Source: Phoma sp. XZ068
Taxonomy: Eukaryota; Ascomycota; Dothideomycetes; Pleosporales; Didymellaceae
Reading direction: 5' to 3'
Length of the DNA stretch: 64,000 bases
NCBI GenBank assembly: GCA_004835665.1
Contig: RBKR01000004.1
Location: 1,178,001 to 1,242,000, forward strand
In this document: positions 33,150 to 44,426 of the stretch, one piece after another
Layout: each line of letters begins with the position of its first letter
How positions within the stretch are numbered: the first letter of the stretch is position 1
Made by a program: the position numbers and the translations under genes
The notes under the pieces: model-generated
Seen by the model: only the letters and a program-made list of their open reading frames with translations
What the model was told of the DNA's origin: nothing
Database searches by the model: none

Positions 33150-34985
33150 TATAATAGGTAGGGAGCTTAGAGGGACCTCTGCATTAATATTGCTACCTCT
33201 ACTATTACTAGCTTGTTTTTAACGCTTATTCTTCTGTATAGGTACTATTAAAGCCTTCCTCTTACCCTTTTAGGATAATTATAGAGCTTTTTCTATATTA
33301 TAAGCTTTCTTCTAATGCTGTTTTTTAGCTGCTTATTCTGCCTTCTCCTTTATATACACTACCTTAGCTCTTGCCTATACCTTATACTTCTCCTAAGTAA
33401 TTTTCTTATTATATTTACTAACTTTGTCTTAGATCTTCTTCCTCTTACTTTTTTAGAGTTATTATTTAAGTATCTTATAATTATATACCTCTTAACGCTC
33501 CTATAATGCTGCAACCTTTATTAGAGTCTATATATTTAAGCTACTATAGTACTCCTTAAGATCTAGAGTCTTCCTCTTCTTTTTTTACTTCCCCTAATAT
33601 AATATATGCTTATAGAGGCCCTTATCTAAGTATATAAAAAGGTTAATATAGGTATTAAGTATAACTATTGCTGCACTAAGTTGTTGTACCTCCTTATACT
33701 GCTTATCCTAGACATGCTCTTAGAATATATGCCTTATTTTCCTCTAATCTAACGCGCTAAGATTTAAAGTTAAGCTCTCTTATAATTATTAGTTATCTAT
33801 TATAGTATTATTAAACCTTTTAAGTATAATAGAGGGGTTAGGGGGCTATATACCTGTAACTTTAAAGGACTTAAGTATTATTAATTCTTTAAAGGAGGCC
33901 TGCTACGCCTTCTAGAATAGGGGAAAGAAGTTACCCTTCTTAATTACTAATAGCCTCTAGCTTCTCTTAAGAAAAGCAGTAAGCTTGTTAGAGTAGGCCT
34001 ATAAGAGTAGCTTAAACAAGTAGACATTAAGTAGCTGTAACGTATAGGTTAAATAGGGAGGAAATATAGCTAGGAGTATCTTATTCTAATAATAGTAGTT
34101 AATAAAAGCAGGTGTAATATACAAGCTATAGCTATCTAGTATAAGTACTTAGTACTAATATTAAGCCTTCTCCTTAGTATAGCAATTAAACACCTCCTTA
34201 ACCTAGGTTAAGCTAATATTGTTATTTATCTAACTAGTTAGAGATAAGCTAATTATAACTAAGTGTTCCCCTAGGTTAATTTAGTTAACCCACGTTAATT
34301 GTATATTACTAGATGCTAACGCATATATAAGACTTAGCAGCAACACAGATCTGTTAGTATATATATATGCTATAATAGTAATCTACTTATAAGAACTATC
34401 TTATATAGCTTCTCTAACCCTCTTTTTATCCTATATCTGCTAACTAAATACCTGTTTTAAACAACTTAGGATACTAATCAAGAAGCCCTTTTTATCTATA
34501 TTGTATATATATTATAGCTTAATATTGTACTTAGTAAATTTAGTATATAGGAGATTAAAATAACAGGTATACTTTGCCCCTAAGTTAGCTTAGTAACAAT
34601 TGTAATCTATACTAGTTGTCTATTTAGATACTAGTTGCTTAGGGTGTTAGTGTAAGAAGCTAGTAACCTAGCTTTATAAAACTAGTTCTTAGGCAATTAG
34701 GGACGTGTATTTCTGTACAAGAGACCTTCTAGGAGGTAGACCTTGCTCTGTTAGCTGTTATATATAACAGATAAGCTCTAACTCCTGTTCTGTGTTAAGT
34801 TTTTAACGATCCTGTGCCTTACTTGCTTGCAATGCTTAGACACCTTAATATCTTTAGGACAACGTTGTAGGATTAACACCAAACTTAGCAGCAATTTCTA
34901 AATAGTAAAAAGATTTGTAAGGTTGTAAGGAGTTTATTGCTTTAATTGCCTTGTTAATTGCACTTATATTGGTGGAGTTATAACG
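33150..34985 (-). pseudogene. RIP-inactivated transposase of element 2
   Basis: The minus strand from about 34985 encodes AINKAIKAINSLQPYKSFYY followed by LEIAAKFGVNPTTLS, a near-intact pogo/Fot1-type N-terminal helix-turn-helix. The frame then decays into stop-rich AT sequence. The first 40 or so codons are much less mutated than the rest, matching the intact right terminus. The lower boundary is approximate. Confidence 0.75.
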
Positions 34986-35003
34986 CGTCGAAGTATTGTT
35001 GTT

Positions 35004-35056
35004 GTTTGGTGTTGGCGATCGTTGAGCTGTGGCGATCGTTGAGTGCACGGATACGT
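35004..35056. repeat. Right terminal inverted repeat of element 2
   Basis: Ends GTGCACGGATACGT and is followed by TA. Unlike its left partner it keeps its C and G bases (GGCGATCGTTGAG twice), so RIP did not reach this end. Confidence 0.8.
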
Positions 35057-35058
35057 TA

Positions 35059-35939
35059 GGGCCTTCACCAAAAACAACCAGAACACGCACATGGCCTGGT
35101 TTGCTCTCTTCTTTTGAACGAACATGAGTAGCCACAAACAAGATTTTTCCGAGCTCAGGATTTTCAGACATGCGACAAAAATAATAATGGGTTCTGTTTC
35201 CGGTCACAGGAACCAGACCTGGATGTAGATGCGAGCATCCTCCGTGTAAGGGTTGCTAGCTCTAGTCTTGAGCATTTCCAACCGCGGTATATCGAACTTC
35301 TTTTCCCGATCCTCCAAAACTGTATCTATATGACTACTGTCGCTGTCAAAACAGAAAATGCAGGTAGCAGAGCTTGATGTCCTCTTGCCTAGACATGTTT
35401 CTTTCCTGACAGACGCAAAACATAGCGAAAATGCGCACAAAAGGTTGATTGGCTAGGACCCATGAAATTCTGTCCTTGTCGGAACGCTCATCACACAGAT
35501 CAAAAGAAGCAATCATGTACATCCATTATGTGCGGTGTCTTGCCTTTGTTCAAAGAAAGCTGGGATATGTTGAACTCCAGATATACTCCCTGTATGTGAG
35601 AAAGCAATACCTTGCAGAAAACACGCCCGTCAGCATGCATGTGCGTACGAAGTGTTTTGTGCTAATCTCTTCTTGGTTATTCTGTCTTGATGCTATGAAA
35701 TTTTGCTTTTTGTAATGCTGGGGTAATACCATAAGATTTACTTTTGAAAGCACGTCGAGCGAAGAGCCATGTCTGTTTCTTTTGGACTGAAAAATCTCTT
35801 GACAATGTGCATGCTGTAATATTTCCATTATTTCTGCACGCGAGGACTATAGAAGTCAATTGTGTCGGTTGCAATTTAGGCAGGGTATATGCATTCAATT
35901 GGATATCAAGGTTTTGCTTTTCTTAGGGTGATCTAATCA
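35059..35939. other. Intergenic right of the transposon nest, possible coding remnant
   Basis: About 880 bp. On the minus strand two overlapping protein-like stretches occur in different frames: 35440-35204 (with KKFDIPRLEMLKTRASNPYT) and 35207-35057 (with NRTHYYFCRMSENPELGKIL). They may be a relic of a gene hit by the transposon. No family is recognised and no intact gene can be drawn. Confidence 0.35.
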
Positions 35940-37828
35940 CTACGGAGGACCGACAACAACCTCACTGTACCCACGGAATGGTGCCGCCTCCACTTCTTGG
36001 CTAGGGACAGCAGACGGGTTCAGCCAGTCCTGCTGCAACAGGCCTCTACCCTGTTCGCTCATCTGTAGGTGCGGGATCTCTCTCCGCAACGCGGAGTAGC
36101 CTCCCTTCACACTGTGTGCAGCGATCCCCCGAGCTCGCAACACACTGGTGGCGACTCTGGCTGTGTCACCGCCGTAGCACATGACGTACACGTCTTTGCC
36201 GACGAGGTCATGGGCGCTGATGCGGTCGGCTGTGAACGTTGCTTCCAGCTCTTTCCACTGGCTTTCTAGTACCGAGGCGTCGGAGAAGGGGCTTGGGCTG
36301 GAAGCGCTTGAGCTACGTAGCGGCAGATTGTATGCTCCAGGGACGTGGCTGGCAGCGAAGTCGTCTGGCTTTCGCAAGTCTAGCAGTGCTGCGCCGGATT
36401 CACTCAGACTGTTGACGAATTGGGAGAGTGCGCGAGTGGGTTCGAGTTCCCAAGCTTCGTCGTAGCGGTACAAGTCGACAGCAGCCAGGTTCTGTAGGAA
36501 GTCAGACACATATTAAAAATTACAATCAAGTCACATACCTCATTGTGTATCGGATGGAAAGCTTTGTCGCCGAGCTTGTCAAAGTACTCGTCCACATACT
36601 GGTAAGGCAAGTCGCAGCAGATGAAGGCGCAGTTAACCAATCCATACGGGCCGGCGATGTCTTTCAGGGTTCCTGCGGCTTTTCGCTTGCCAATATAGTT
36701 GAGTAGACCTGCGAGCGTTAACGACATACAGTCCGAACAGTATTGTTAGACATACCTTGCAAGTTGAAGCCTGACGACGGGCCACATATTAATCCCTCTC
36801 TACACAGCCTCAATGACAGACCGAATGAATCCTCAGATCCAACCTCTTCAATGGCATCAACGGAGTCGCGCCATGGAAACTCTACCGGGCTGAGCAGTGC
36901 GAATGATCTCGGGCCGGGCACTCTGTCGCCAGCAGCAGTGCAAACACTGCGTCAAGTCAGTCAAGGCCATGGATAATTTCTTTGACAACATACCCTAGCC
37001 TGGTCACAGAGGGTTTTGCTTTCTTGAAATATTGACCGAGTCCGGTACTTGTACCTGAAGTACCCATGCCCGCGCAGATTAGGTTGATGTGAGGTAGCTG
37101 TTCGTGGATTTGTGGACCTGTCCATTTTACGTGTGATTGCCAGTTCTACATGTTCTCAATCAGTTGATGCTTATCAGAAGTACATTGATCAGCATAACTT
37201 ACAGCATCGTTTTCGTATTGGTTGGCATTCAGGACCGATGGGTCTTGCTGGCCCAACATCCTAGCCCGATGGATACCTCCACGCTCATCAAGTGGCTCAG
37301 GCTGGGAAGGTCCGCCGAATAATGTTCTACCTGGAAGGTCAGTTCACACTACGCTCTCCAAGAACGATCGTGTATACGTACACATCAAGGCCGAAGAATT
37401 GCATCAATCTGAGTTTCGCTGGCGAAGTCTTGTTACTTAGAAAAGCCCGTACATCTTGGATGCCGTGATTGATCCGTGACGCAAGCGCCAAAGAGATGAC
37501 AGTGGAACCAGAGCTGTATTCGATAACGGTCTTTGATTTAGCTGGGTCGACCTCCTGTGCCAGCATGTTCAGAGCTGATCTGTTTGTTAGCATATGACCA
37601 ACATGCCTCGATTCATTTGAAGAGGTTCTACATACCTGGCATGATCTTGACATTGTTTGCAGGATGCATGGACATCATCTTGGCGTGTATTCTCACACCA
37701 TCGTCGTAGAAGGGATTGAGAGATCGTGGTATCTCAACAAGCGGAAGCATAGGTTGACAATCAGGATCGAAGTAGTCTCGGAGAGCATTTGGGCCTGAAT
37801 AGGCATTCAAAGCATTGCGTTCAGCCAT
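35940..37828 (-). CDS. Cysteine-synthase-like PLP enzyme fused to a C-terminal rhodanese domain
   Basis: Seven minus-strand exons, 37636-37828, 37382-37574, 37203-37326, 36994-37145, 36756-36946, 36539-36708 and 35940-36491, give 524 residues. All introns are 47-61 nt. Residues 1 to about 340 form a fold-type II PLP domain related to cysteine synthase. Lys61 in NNVKIMPALNML is the expected Schiff-base lysine. EYSSGSTVIS is the substrate loop and GMGTSGTSGTG the phosphate-binding glycine loop. Residues from about 345 form a rhodanese domain (ALLDLRKPDDFAASHVPGAYN) with active-site Cys446 in VMCYGGDTAR. The fusion suggests handling of cysteine- or sulfide-derived sulfur with transfer to the rhodanese cysteine; this is inference. 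ATG 37828 is preferred; an in-frame ATG at 37903 is possible. Confidence 0.85.
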
Positions 37829-39063
37829 CACTTCGGAAGGAGCTACAGAAAGTAGGTGCAGTGGTTGATCTTCGAAGCTCGAGCAATTGAGGCATGCTCG
37901 CACTTTATCAATGGTCTCTTAGCTCATTCACGCACCCCTGGTTGCGTACGTTTTCTTGTTCTCATCCGGCTTGTATGGACGGATACATGGACACTGTGAA
38001 AGCAGGGTGTATGATTGGTTGAAAGAAGTCAATTGCGACTTCGCGTTGTACACGAAACCAAGACCGACGATCTGCACTCAAGACCCAAAAGTCTGAATAA
38101 TGAGAAGCGGACGGCACATGGAGGTGCTCACCGGACGTCACTACGTGGGTGTCTTCGCGCGTACAGCACAGTCGTCGTCGCTCGATCGCCCATTCGAGAA
38201 GATCATGCATAACATAAAGATCGTCGCTGTCCATAAAAATTCTTAGCATATCTCTCCGTGTTAGGTTAATTGGAGGAAAAGCTGCGAAGGTACTTGCGAA
38301 GGATTGAGCACATTGATGGCAAGCGCACTAGTAACTATTTGGGCTAGCTTCATTTCGTTAGCGTGATTCTGCGAAACAAGCTCACGCCTTCATAGCATCT
38401 TTAAACTCACCTTTCTGCGTTCCTTGCATACACCTGTGCGTCAAATTTCACTATAGGGGCATCGTATGTCTCCAGAAGAATGCCTGCAACCGACGGGTTT
38501 TTCCGTCTCGTGTACCAAAGTGCTCAATGACGACAGGGCTACAACTTCATCACTTTATTTCTCTTGAGTTCGATCGACAAGAGAGTGTTCGTTGCTTGGC
38601 TTCAGGCTTGGCTCCAGCTACAACTGCCATAACGCGTAACAACGCTTGAATGCCGAGGGTACCATGTTGTCTTCAACATTGGCACGCATGTATCGACCCT
38701 CAAGGTGTCCGAAGAACTAGACCAGGTCTTCTGAAAACGAACGTATGCGCAAGTTTGACGTCCGATTTCCATCCGATTGGCAACTTGTATCCCGCGTCCC
38801 AACTGTAGCGTGTACCAGGCCTGTGCTATGGAGCAGGTAGCCCGTGAAGATGGAGAGATCGGCAAGTGTCGACATCGGCGTTAACCTGACGGCCGACTAC
38901 TATCACACCGCTTTCCGTATCCCTGTATGGGCTTATTGCTGCATCGTCTTTGCAAGCGTTTTACTTCAGCGTAATACGGTCCTGCCACATCTAATTTCCT
39001 TCCGTCTCCATTCGTTTTCCTCAATTGACAACTCCTCTTTACTCGCGGTTGTGACACCGGTCG
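37829..39063. other. Intergenic, PLP/rhodanese gene to MFS gene (divergent)
   Basis: About 1.2 kb between divergent genes. A minus-strand open frame at 38249-37962 is protein-like in places but has no recognisable family and was not called. It probably contains both promoters. Confidence 0.5.
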
Positions 39064-41146
39064 ATGGTCATTGCGATGAAAGACGAGCCTTCAGATGCGG
39101 CAAACGGTGCCTCATCGGAAGCTTCGGCTGTGAAGAGCGAACCGCAAGATGCTTCTCCAGAGTTCAATGAGCAGACTCACTACGTACCTGTCAAGACTAT
39201 CATTACGGTATGCAGCGGAAGAAGCCAAACCTACTACACGTCTCTGACGATTTCTGCAGATATTCTTGGCTTGCGCGAGCGTTGATCTGCTGGCACTTAT
39301 GGACCAAACCACACTTGCAGCCAGTTTAACAATCGTCTCCAAGGACCTGGGAGCAAGTTCTGAGAGTGCATGGATAGCAGGCGCGTACTTTCTGACATCG
39401 ACGTCTTTCCAGCTGCTCTATGGGCGACTTTCAGATATCTGGTCTCGCAAAGTTTTGTTGGTTGCTGGCATTGGCATTTTCTTCTTTGGGTCGCTGGCTG
39501 CCTCTTTGGCGAGAACGTCGCTCCAGCTTATTGTGTTTCGTGCATTCACTGGAGTAGGCGGTGGGTAAGATATGAGCCATTAGGTTGATAGCCAGATTCT
39601 GATGATTTCTAGTGGCTTGATGACGGTAGCTCAGCTCATTGTCAGTGATATCGTGCCTCTTCGCGAACGCGGGAAGTATCAAGGTATACTAGTAAGACAC
39701 CACACCCTGCTTTGCATAGCCAGATTCTGACGACACAGGGATCCGTCGTTGCTATAGCGAACGGAATCGGGCCTATTATTGGTGGTGCACTTGCTTCCCA
39801 AAGTCATGATTCTTGGTGCGTTAGCTTGCTGAATTAATACTCGAGGTCCACTGACACATTCACAGGAGATGGATCTTCCGGCTGAACCTGTTTCTTAGCG
39901 TTCTGACCACTGCTTGTGTTTACTTCTTCATGCCACTGAAGAAGGTCTATGGTAGTTGGAGAAGGTCAGTGGTTCTGGTTTTTTAGAGGTCTCCACTGAC
40001 AAGAACAGCAAGCTGGCAGCGATCGACTTCTTTGGAGCTTTCTTGGCTCTCGCCGGGTCTGCACTACTCGTGGTATGATTGCCTGTTCATGTATGGCTTC
40101 TTCTGCTCACCACCATAGCTCGCTCTGACCTGGGCTGGCGGCGAGCACCCATGGGATTCTGCTCACGTCATAGCGACCTTGGTAATCGGTGTCGTCGTAA
40201 TGGTTTGCTTCGTACTGTGGCAATGGAAAGGCACCAAAGTACCTCTCATAACGCGTAAGTGCCTGGCCATAGTCTCTCGTGGTCAGTGGCTGATCAAATC
40301 AAGTGGACATCTTCACCTCGAAGGTTGTAAATGGAGCTTGTTTGACCATGTTCATCAACGGCTGGAACTTCCTGGTGCAGATCTATTACATCCCATCGTT
40401 TTACCAGCTGGTGTATGGATATTCTGCTGTCAAATCTGGAGCTCTACTACTGCCTATTACACTCACGCAAAGTAAGTATCATGGCGACCCCTTGCAAACG
40501 CTCACACTGACCGCACAAAGCGCTATTCAGCACACTGTCCGGCCTCGTTGTGCACAAGACCGGACGCTACAGAGAGTGCCTCCTTATCGGCTGGGCTGTA
40601 TGGGCCATTGGCTTGGGGCTCATCTCTACACTAAGCAGTGAATCACTGGGGAAGCAGATTGGATATGGGCTCCTTGCAGGCTTTGGTCTGGGCAACACGT
40701 TGCAACCGTCGCTCATTGCCGTGCAAGCTGGCGTTGAACGCAAGCACATGGCGGTGGTCACGTCTTTCCGGAACTTCATACGCAACCTCGGGGGCACACT
40801 TGGTTTGGCGATATCAGGAACGATCATCAACAATGCAGTTCGCTCCACCCTCACACCTTATGGGCTATCAAGACCCGAGATACAGTTACTGCTCGACTCG
40901 CCGGACAGGTTTCGAGCATCGGCAGGCGATCAGCGCACTGAAATGGTTCGACTGGCACTTGCATCGGCCTATCAGGATGGGTTCAGGATCGTCTTTATTG
41001 TGGGAGCGGCGCTGAATGCGCTTGCGTTCATTGCTGCTTGGTTCCTGATGCCGCAGGTTGGGCTGACAAGAGCTGATGACGAGAAACTGAAGGAAGAGGG
41101 GCGGCGATGGGATGCAGAGAAGAGCAAGAATAAGGAGCAGGCTTGA
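39064..41146 (+). CDS. MFS transporter, 14-TM drug:H+ antiporter type (DHA2-like)
   Basis: Plasma-membrane exporter of the major facilitator superfamily. Nine exons, 39064-39207, 39260-39564, 39613-39691, 39739-39815, 39866-39964, 40009-40072, 40119-40254, 40304-40471 and 40521-41146, give 565 residues, all joining in frame across 44-52 nt introns. A hydrophilic N-terminus of about 45 residues precedes TM1, which contains LLALMDQTTLAASLTIV, close to the LDxTIV motif of 14-TM antiporters. Motif A reads GRLSDIWSRK. Later segments include MPLKKVYGSW, DFFGAFLALAGSALLVLALTW and SFRNFIRNLGGTLGLAISGT. The charged tail ends KSKNKEQA. Substrate is unknown and no biosynthetic cluster adjoins it. A regulator of the Zn2Cys6 class follows downstream. 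Confidence 0.9.
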
Positions 41147-41236
41147 TATGCACGTGGCTATTTTGTAAGACTCCAGCAGGAACAGGCTTGATGTGCACGT
41201 GGATGTGCATGTGGATGTGTTGCAGACTCCAGCTAT
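41127..41236. repeat. Imperfect direct repeat spanning the MFS stop codon
   Basis: GGAGCAGGCTTGATATGCACGTGG and, about 50 bp later, GGAACAGGCTTGATGTGCACGTGG, each followed by a GACTCCAGC block; the second unit has an extra GATGTGCATGTG insertion. The first unit contains the MFS stop codon, so a copy of the gene's last codons lies in its 3' UTR. Confidence 0.65.
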
Positions 41237-41639
41237 CAACCAGGGATGAGCGCACCACTTCCATCCACCCTCGTAGAAGGGAGACTGCGCTGTAAATAAA
41301 AGCGTAGAACAGAGTATAAAGTGAAACATCACGTCGACAGCATTAGCGTCCGCCTTGTCGGAGGTTTTGACGGATCCTGCGTCGATCCATTGAGCGACGC
41401 TCTCGGCCGGGACTTGCCGAAAGCATCCAATTGCGCGCCTCTGTGATGGTCGCAGAGCTTTGCCTTGCCCACGCGTCGCCCGTGGGAAAGTATTTGGGTA
41501 CGTGCAGAACGAAGCCAAGCACCAGACTAGAGCACCCCTTCCCGCGCTTGCCTGCCACGGAGGCCCAAGCCGCCCACCTCTCAAGCTATTGTGCGGTAGA
41601 ACGTCGGATCGCAACTCGCGAGCGCGCGCAACCATCGTC
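41147..41639. other. Intergenic, MFS gene to Zn2Cys6 gene
   Basis: 493 bp containing the second unit of the repeat above and the leader of the transcription factor gene. The frame is open upstream of its ATG (from 41460), but composition does not support coding. Confidence 0.5.
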
Positions 41640-44002
41640 ATGTCGCAGAGCTCGTACCCAGCACCGCCCGAACAGGACGCGCCGCATCCGTACACGCCGC
41701 TCTACCCACAGCACCCCAATGCGCAGCTGCTGGACGGGCAGGCGCCGCGCGGAGTCGCCTATCCACCGCCGCCCGACCCCGGGTACCCCAAGCTCGAGAA
41801 TATCAACGAGGTGCTGCAGGCGCAGGCGCTGCACGCGAACCATGCCCTGACGGACCAGCGCGCGCCGCCGGGGCAGGTGCAGATTCCGGCGGTGCAGCAG
41901 CAGCAGCAGCAGCAGCAGAACAACAAGCCCAACCGCCTGCGCAAGGCCTGCGACTCGTGCAGCATCCGCAAGGTCAAGTGCGACGAGTCGGGCCCGCCGT
42001 GTCGCGCGTGCTCGGCGCTGGAGATCCCCTGCACCTTCGACCGCCCCAGCCGCCGACGAGGGCCTCCCAACCGCCATGCGGAGGCCATCAAGAAGCGCCG
42101 CCTGGACGCGACCGACGCCGGCTCGAGCCAGCCGTCGCCGCAGTCGCCCACCAACGCCGCCCACGCCCTGGCCCAGCTGCAGTCGCAGTCGTCGAGCCCC
42201 GCCCAGCTCTCCGCCGAGGCCATATGTCCCCTCGAGACCATGAACGCCCTGATCGACGACTTCTTCACGTACATCCACCCGCTGTGTCCCTTCCCACACG
42301 AGCCGTCGTTTCGCGAGGCCTGGGCCCGCCGCGAGGACTACTCGAACCCGTCGTTCCTCGCCCTGCTGGCCTCCATGATTGCCGCCCTTGTGTCGTCGTT
42401 CCCACGCAAGCCACGCCTCCACCTGAAGACGCAGACGCGACACGAGTACCCTTCGCATCTGTCGCTGGTCGACAAGTGCCGCGAAGTGTGTGCGCAGGCG
42501 CGAGGGCCCGGCTACCTCGACCGCCCCAGCCTGAACGTATACGATGCCTGTACCAGCTACTTCTTGGGCCTGACTGGCGCCTACGTCTTCCAATGGCGCC
42601 AATTGCGACTGTACCTGGCCGAGTGCCTGACTATCATCCGCTCGCTGGGCCTGCACAAAGCACACGAGCAGGGCTACACCCACCTTGGAGCTGTACCGAG
42701 CGCGTGGGGCTCCAATGGACCGAACTACGACGGCACGCGTGACTTCAAGCTGGACCACATCACTGAGCAGATCGGTCGAAGGGTCTTCTGGACCGTCTTT
42801 GCCGGTGTACGGTATGTTTTACGTGCTGAAGAGTGTATTCGTGCATGCTGACCATCATCAGGACAATACAGCAGCTGGGCGCCTCGTTCGGCGAGCTGAC
42901 AATAGCACCTGCGACACCCACGGAGCCCCTACCGCCATTGCCCGTTGAAGTCGACGATGTTCATATCTTTCCAGACGAAATACACGCTCAGCCGGCTGGC
43001 GTCGTTTCTCTCGTAACAGGCTTCAACGTGAATGTACGCGTTTTCTTGTCGTACTCTTCACTCTCCACCGCCGAGATGGCGTTTGGCGTAGATGAGATCT
43101 TCGATTGGGACCGACAGCAGCGCATATTCGAGCAGAGCCTGCAGCGGTGTAGGCAAATTCTCGAGAGTCTACCTGACGTCCTCAAGGTACAGTCCAAAAC
43201 AGTCCGTGACAACCTCGCACAACCGAAGCAGCCGTACTTTCCACCTCTGCCAGACTTTGATGGCATGCGTGATCCTGCATTGAACAGCTTTTCTTCAGCC
43301 GGCGCCCCGGATCCTCGTCGTTACGAAATCCAAAAGGCCAATGTGTATGCAAGCCACCTAGCCACACGCTCGTATCTTGTCGAGAAATACTTTATGCTTC
43401 AGGAGAAGGCCAAGGCTAAGGCTCATAACAACATCCAGAGCTCTCCAAGTGTCCTGTCGACCGGATTGGACAGGTTTGTACCCAGCTCTTCCACAGACGC
43501 TGAAGCTCTTGAACGAACCATGTCCGAGGAGCGAGAACTCGTCGTCAAGGACTTGCTGGTGGTGCTCGGCAGCATCGACATGGTCAACATGGAGCCAAAC
43601 GGCGATTCATTCGTAAGTATACTGCTTCACTTGCGAGACTCTGATTTCCTCTATCAAGCCAATGACCTCCACCTATCTTGTCCGACTCACTTCATCTTGC
43701 GCGCCCGAAACTTTAGCCCGATCGCAAGCTTACGATTTGTTCCGACACAGACCCAAAAAATCCGCTCCATCGCCAGCACGCTGCTGGAAGTCCCGAAAGA
43801 GAGAAAGGGTAGTGTGGCCTTGCAGCACCAGGACTATCTGTACAAGTTCCTCGACATCTTAAGCAAGTTGGAGCGCGTTAGTCCTGAGGCAAGCGATCCG
43901 TCGGCCAGTCTAGACGAAGAGACTGAGTTGAGGCTGTGGGCTGATTTACGAGATCATCAATTGAAGTTTCAAGAGCAGGGTGGAGTGTTTGGGTTTGCAT
44001 AG
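41640..44002 (+). CDS. Zn2Cys6 transcription factor with fungal-specific regulatory domain
   Basis: Nuclear DNA-binding regulator. Exons 41640-42811, 42862-43612 and probably 43751-44002 give about 724 residues. Residues 1 to about 95 are Pro/Gln-rich with a (CAG)n polyglutamine tract near 41894-41917. The binuclear cluster at residues 104-131 has spacing C-X2-C-X6-C-X6-C-X2-C-X6-C, followed by a basic RPSRRRGPPNRHAEAIKKRR linker. The middle region has the usual fungal_trans signatures (LIDDFFTYIHPLCPFPHEPS, SFLALLASMIAAL, YLAECLTIIRSLGLH). The third intron as drawn (138 nt) has no stop and preserves frame, so an unspliced form adding 46 residues is possible. The target genes are unknown; adjacency to the MFS gene is suggestive only. 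Confidence 0.88.
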
Positions 44003-44426
44003 GAAGTGCGGGACGTGATATTGTTCGACTGCGTGAAGCCATTTTTAATAGGGACATCGCCTTGCGATACGAATTAAGCCATTTTTACGTCTATTCTGAG
44101 CCTCTGGCATTTTGACCAAACTACAACTGCTTTGCCAGGCGCGTGAATTATTCAAGTCAAGCCATTTGCAAGTCTAGTCTCTAGCATACTGCACTGGGGT
44201 ACTGACAGAACTATATGCCGCTGTCGCAGCCATGCGTGAATCGTCAAGTTCTCAACCATAAATTGCTTCGATCGTAGTTATACACGTCTCGTACAAACTC
44301 TCATATACAGTAGGCTACCCTTGCGCTTCCAATAATTTGTGAAGTTCGCGCGGAACTCCTGCAGATGCCACGAGAAAAGCCTTACGCCGGCTCACATCTC
44401 AATCGTACACTTCCAGACGTCAGCCC
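44003..44426. other. Convergent 3' spacer
   Basis: 424 bp between the convergent transcription factor and ribosomal protein genes. It contains a loosely repeated AAGCCATTT phrase (44035, 44087, 44160). No gene is visible. Confidence 0.5.

Larger units (their letters stand above)
30837..35056 (-). mobile_element. Outer Fot1/pogo-like Tc1-mariner element (element 2), RIP-mutated, interrupted by element 1
   Basis: The outer element occupies 30837-30841 plus 32956-35056, about 2.1 kb once the inner insertion is removed. Its ends are inverted: left ACGTA|TCCGTGCAC (split by the inner element) and right GTGCACGGATACGT, flanked by TA at 30835-30836 and 35057-35058. The inverted repeats extend at least 45 bp and differ almost only by C/T and G/A. 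The left copy is T/A-rich (AACAATTGCTACAG) where the right copy keeps C/G (AACGATCGCCACAG), the pattern left by RIP. A degraded transposase reads on the minus strand. ACGTA-type ends and TA targets are typical of fungal Fot1-like elements. It has no coding capacity now. Confidence 0.85.

Noticed and set aside
33315..33506. Leu/Ile-rich 63-codon open frame that looks like a membrane peptide
   Set aside because: It lies inside the RIP-mutated element 2, where AT enrichment creates hydrophobic codons.
37962..38249. 95-codon minus-strand open frame upstream of the PLP/rhodanese gene
   Set aside because: No family match, no clear splice link to the neighbouring gene, and ordinary intergenic composition around it.
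41586..42758. 390-codon minus-strand open frame opposite the Zn2Cys6 gene
   Set aside because: It is antisense to the zinc cluster and conserved regulatory domain; its Val/Leu/Arg-rich text reflects the GC bias of the sense codons.
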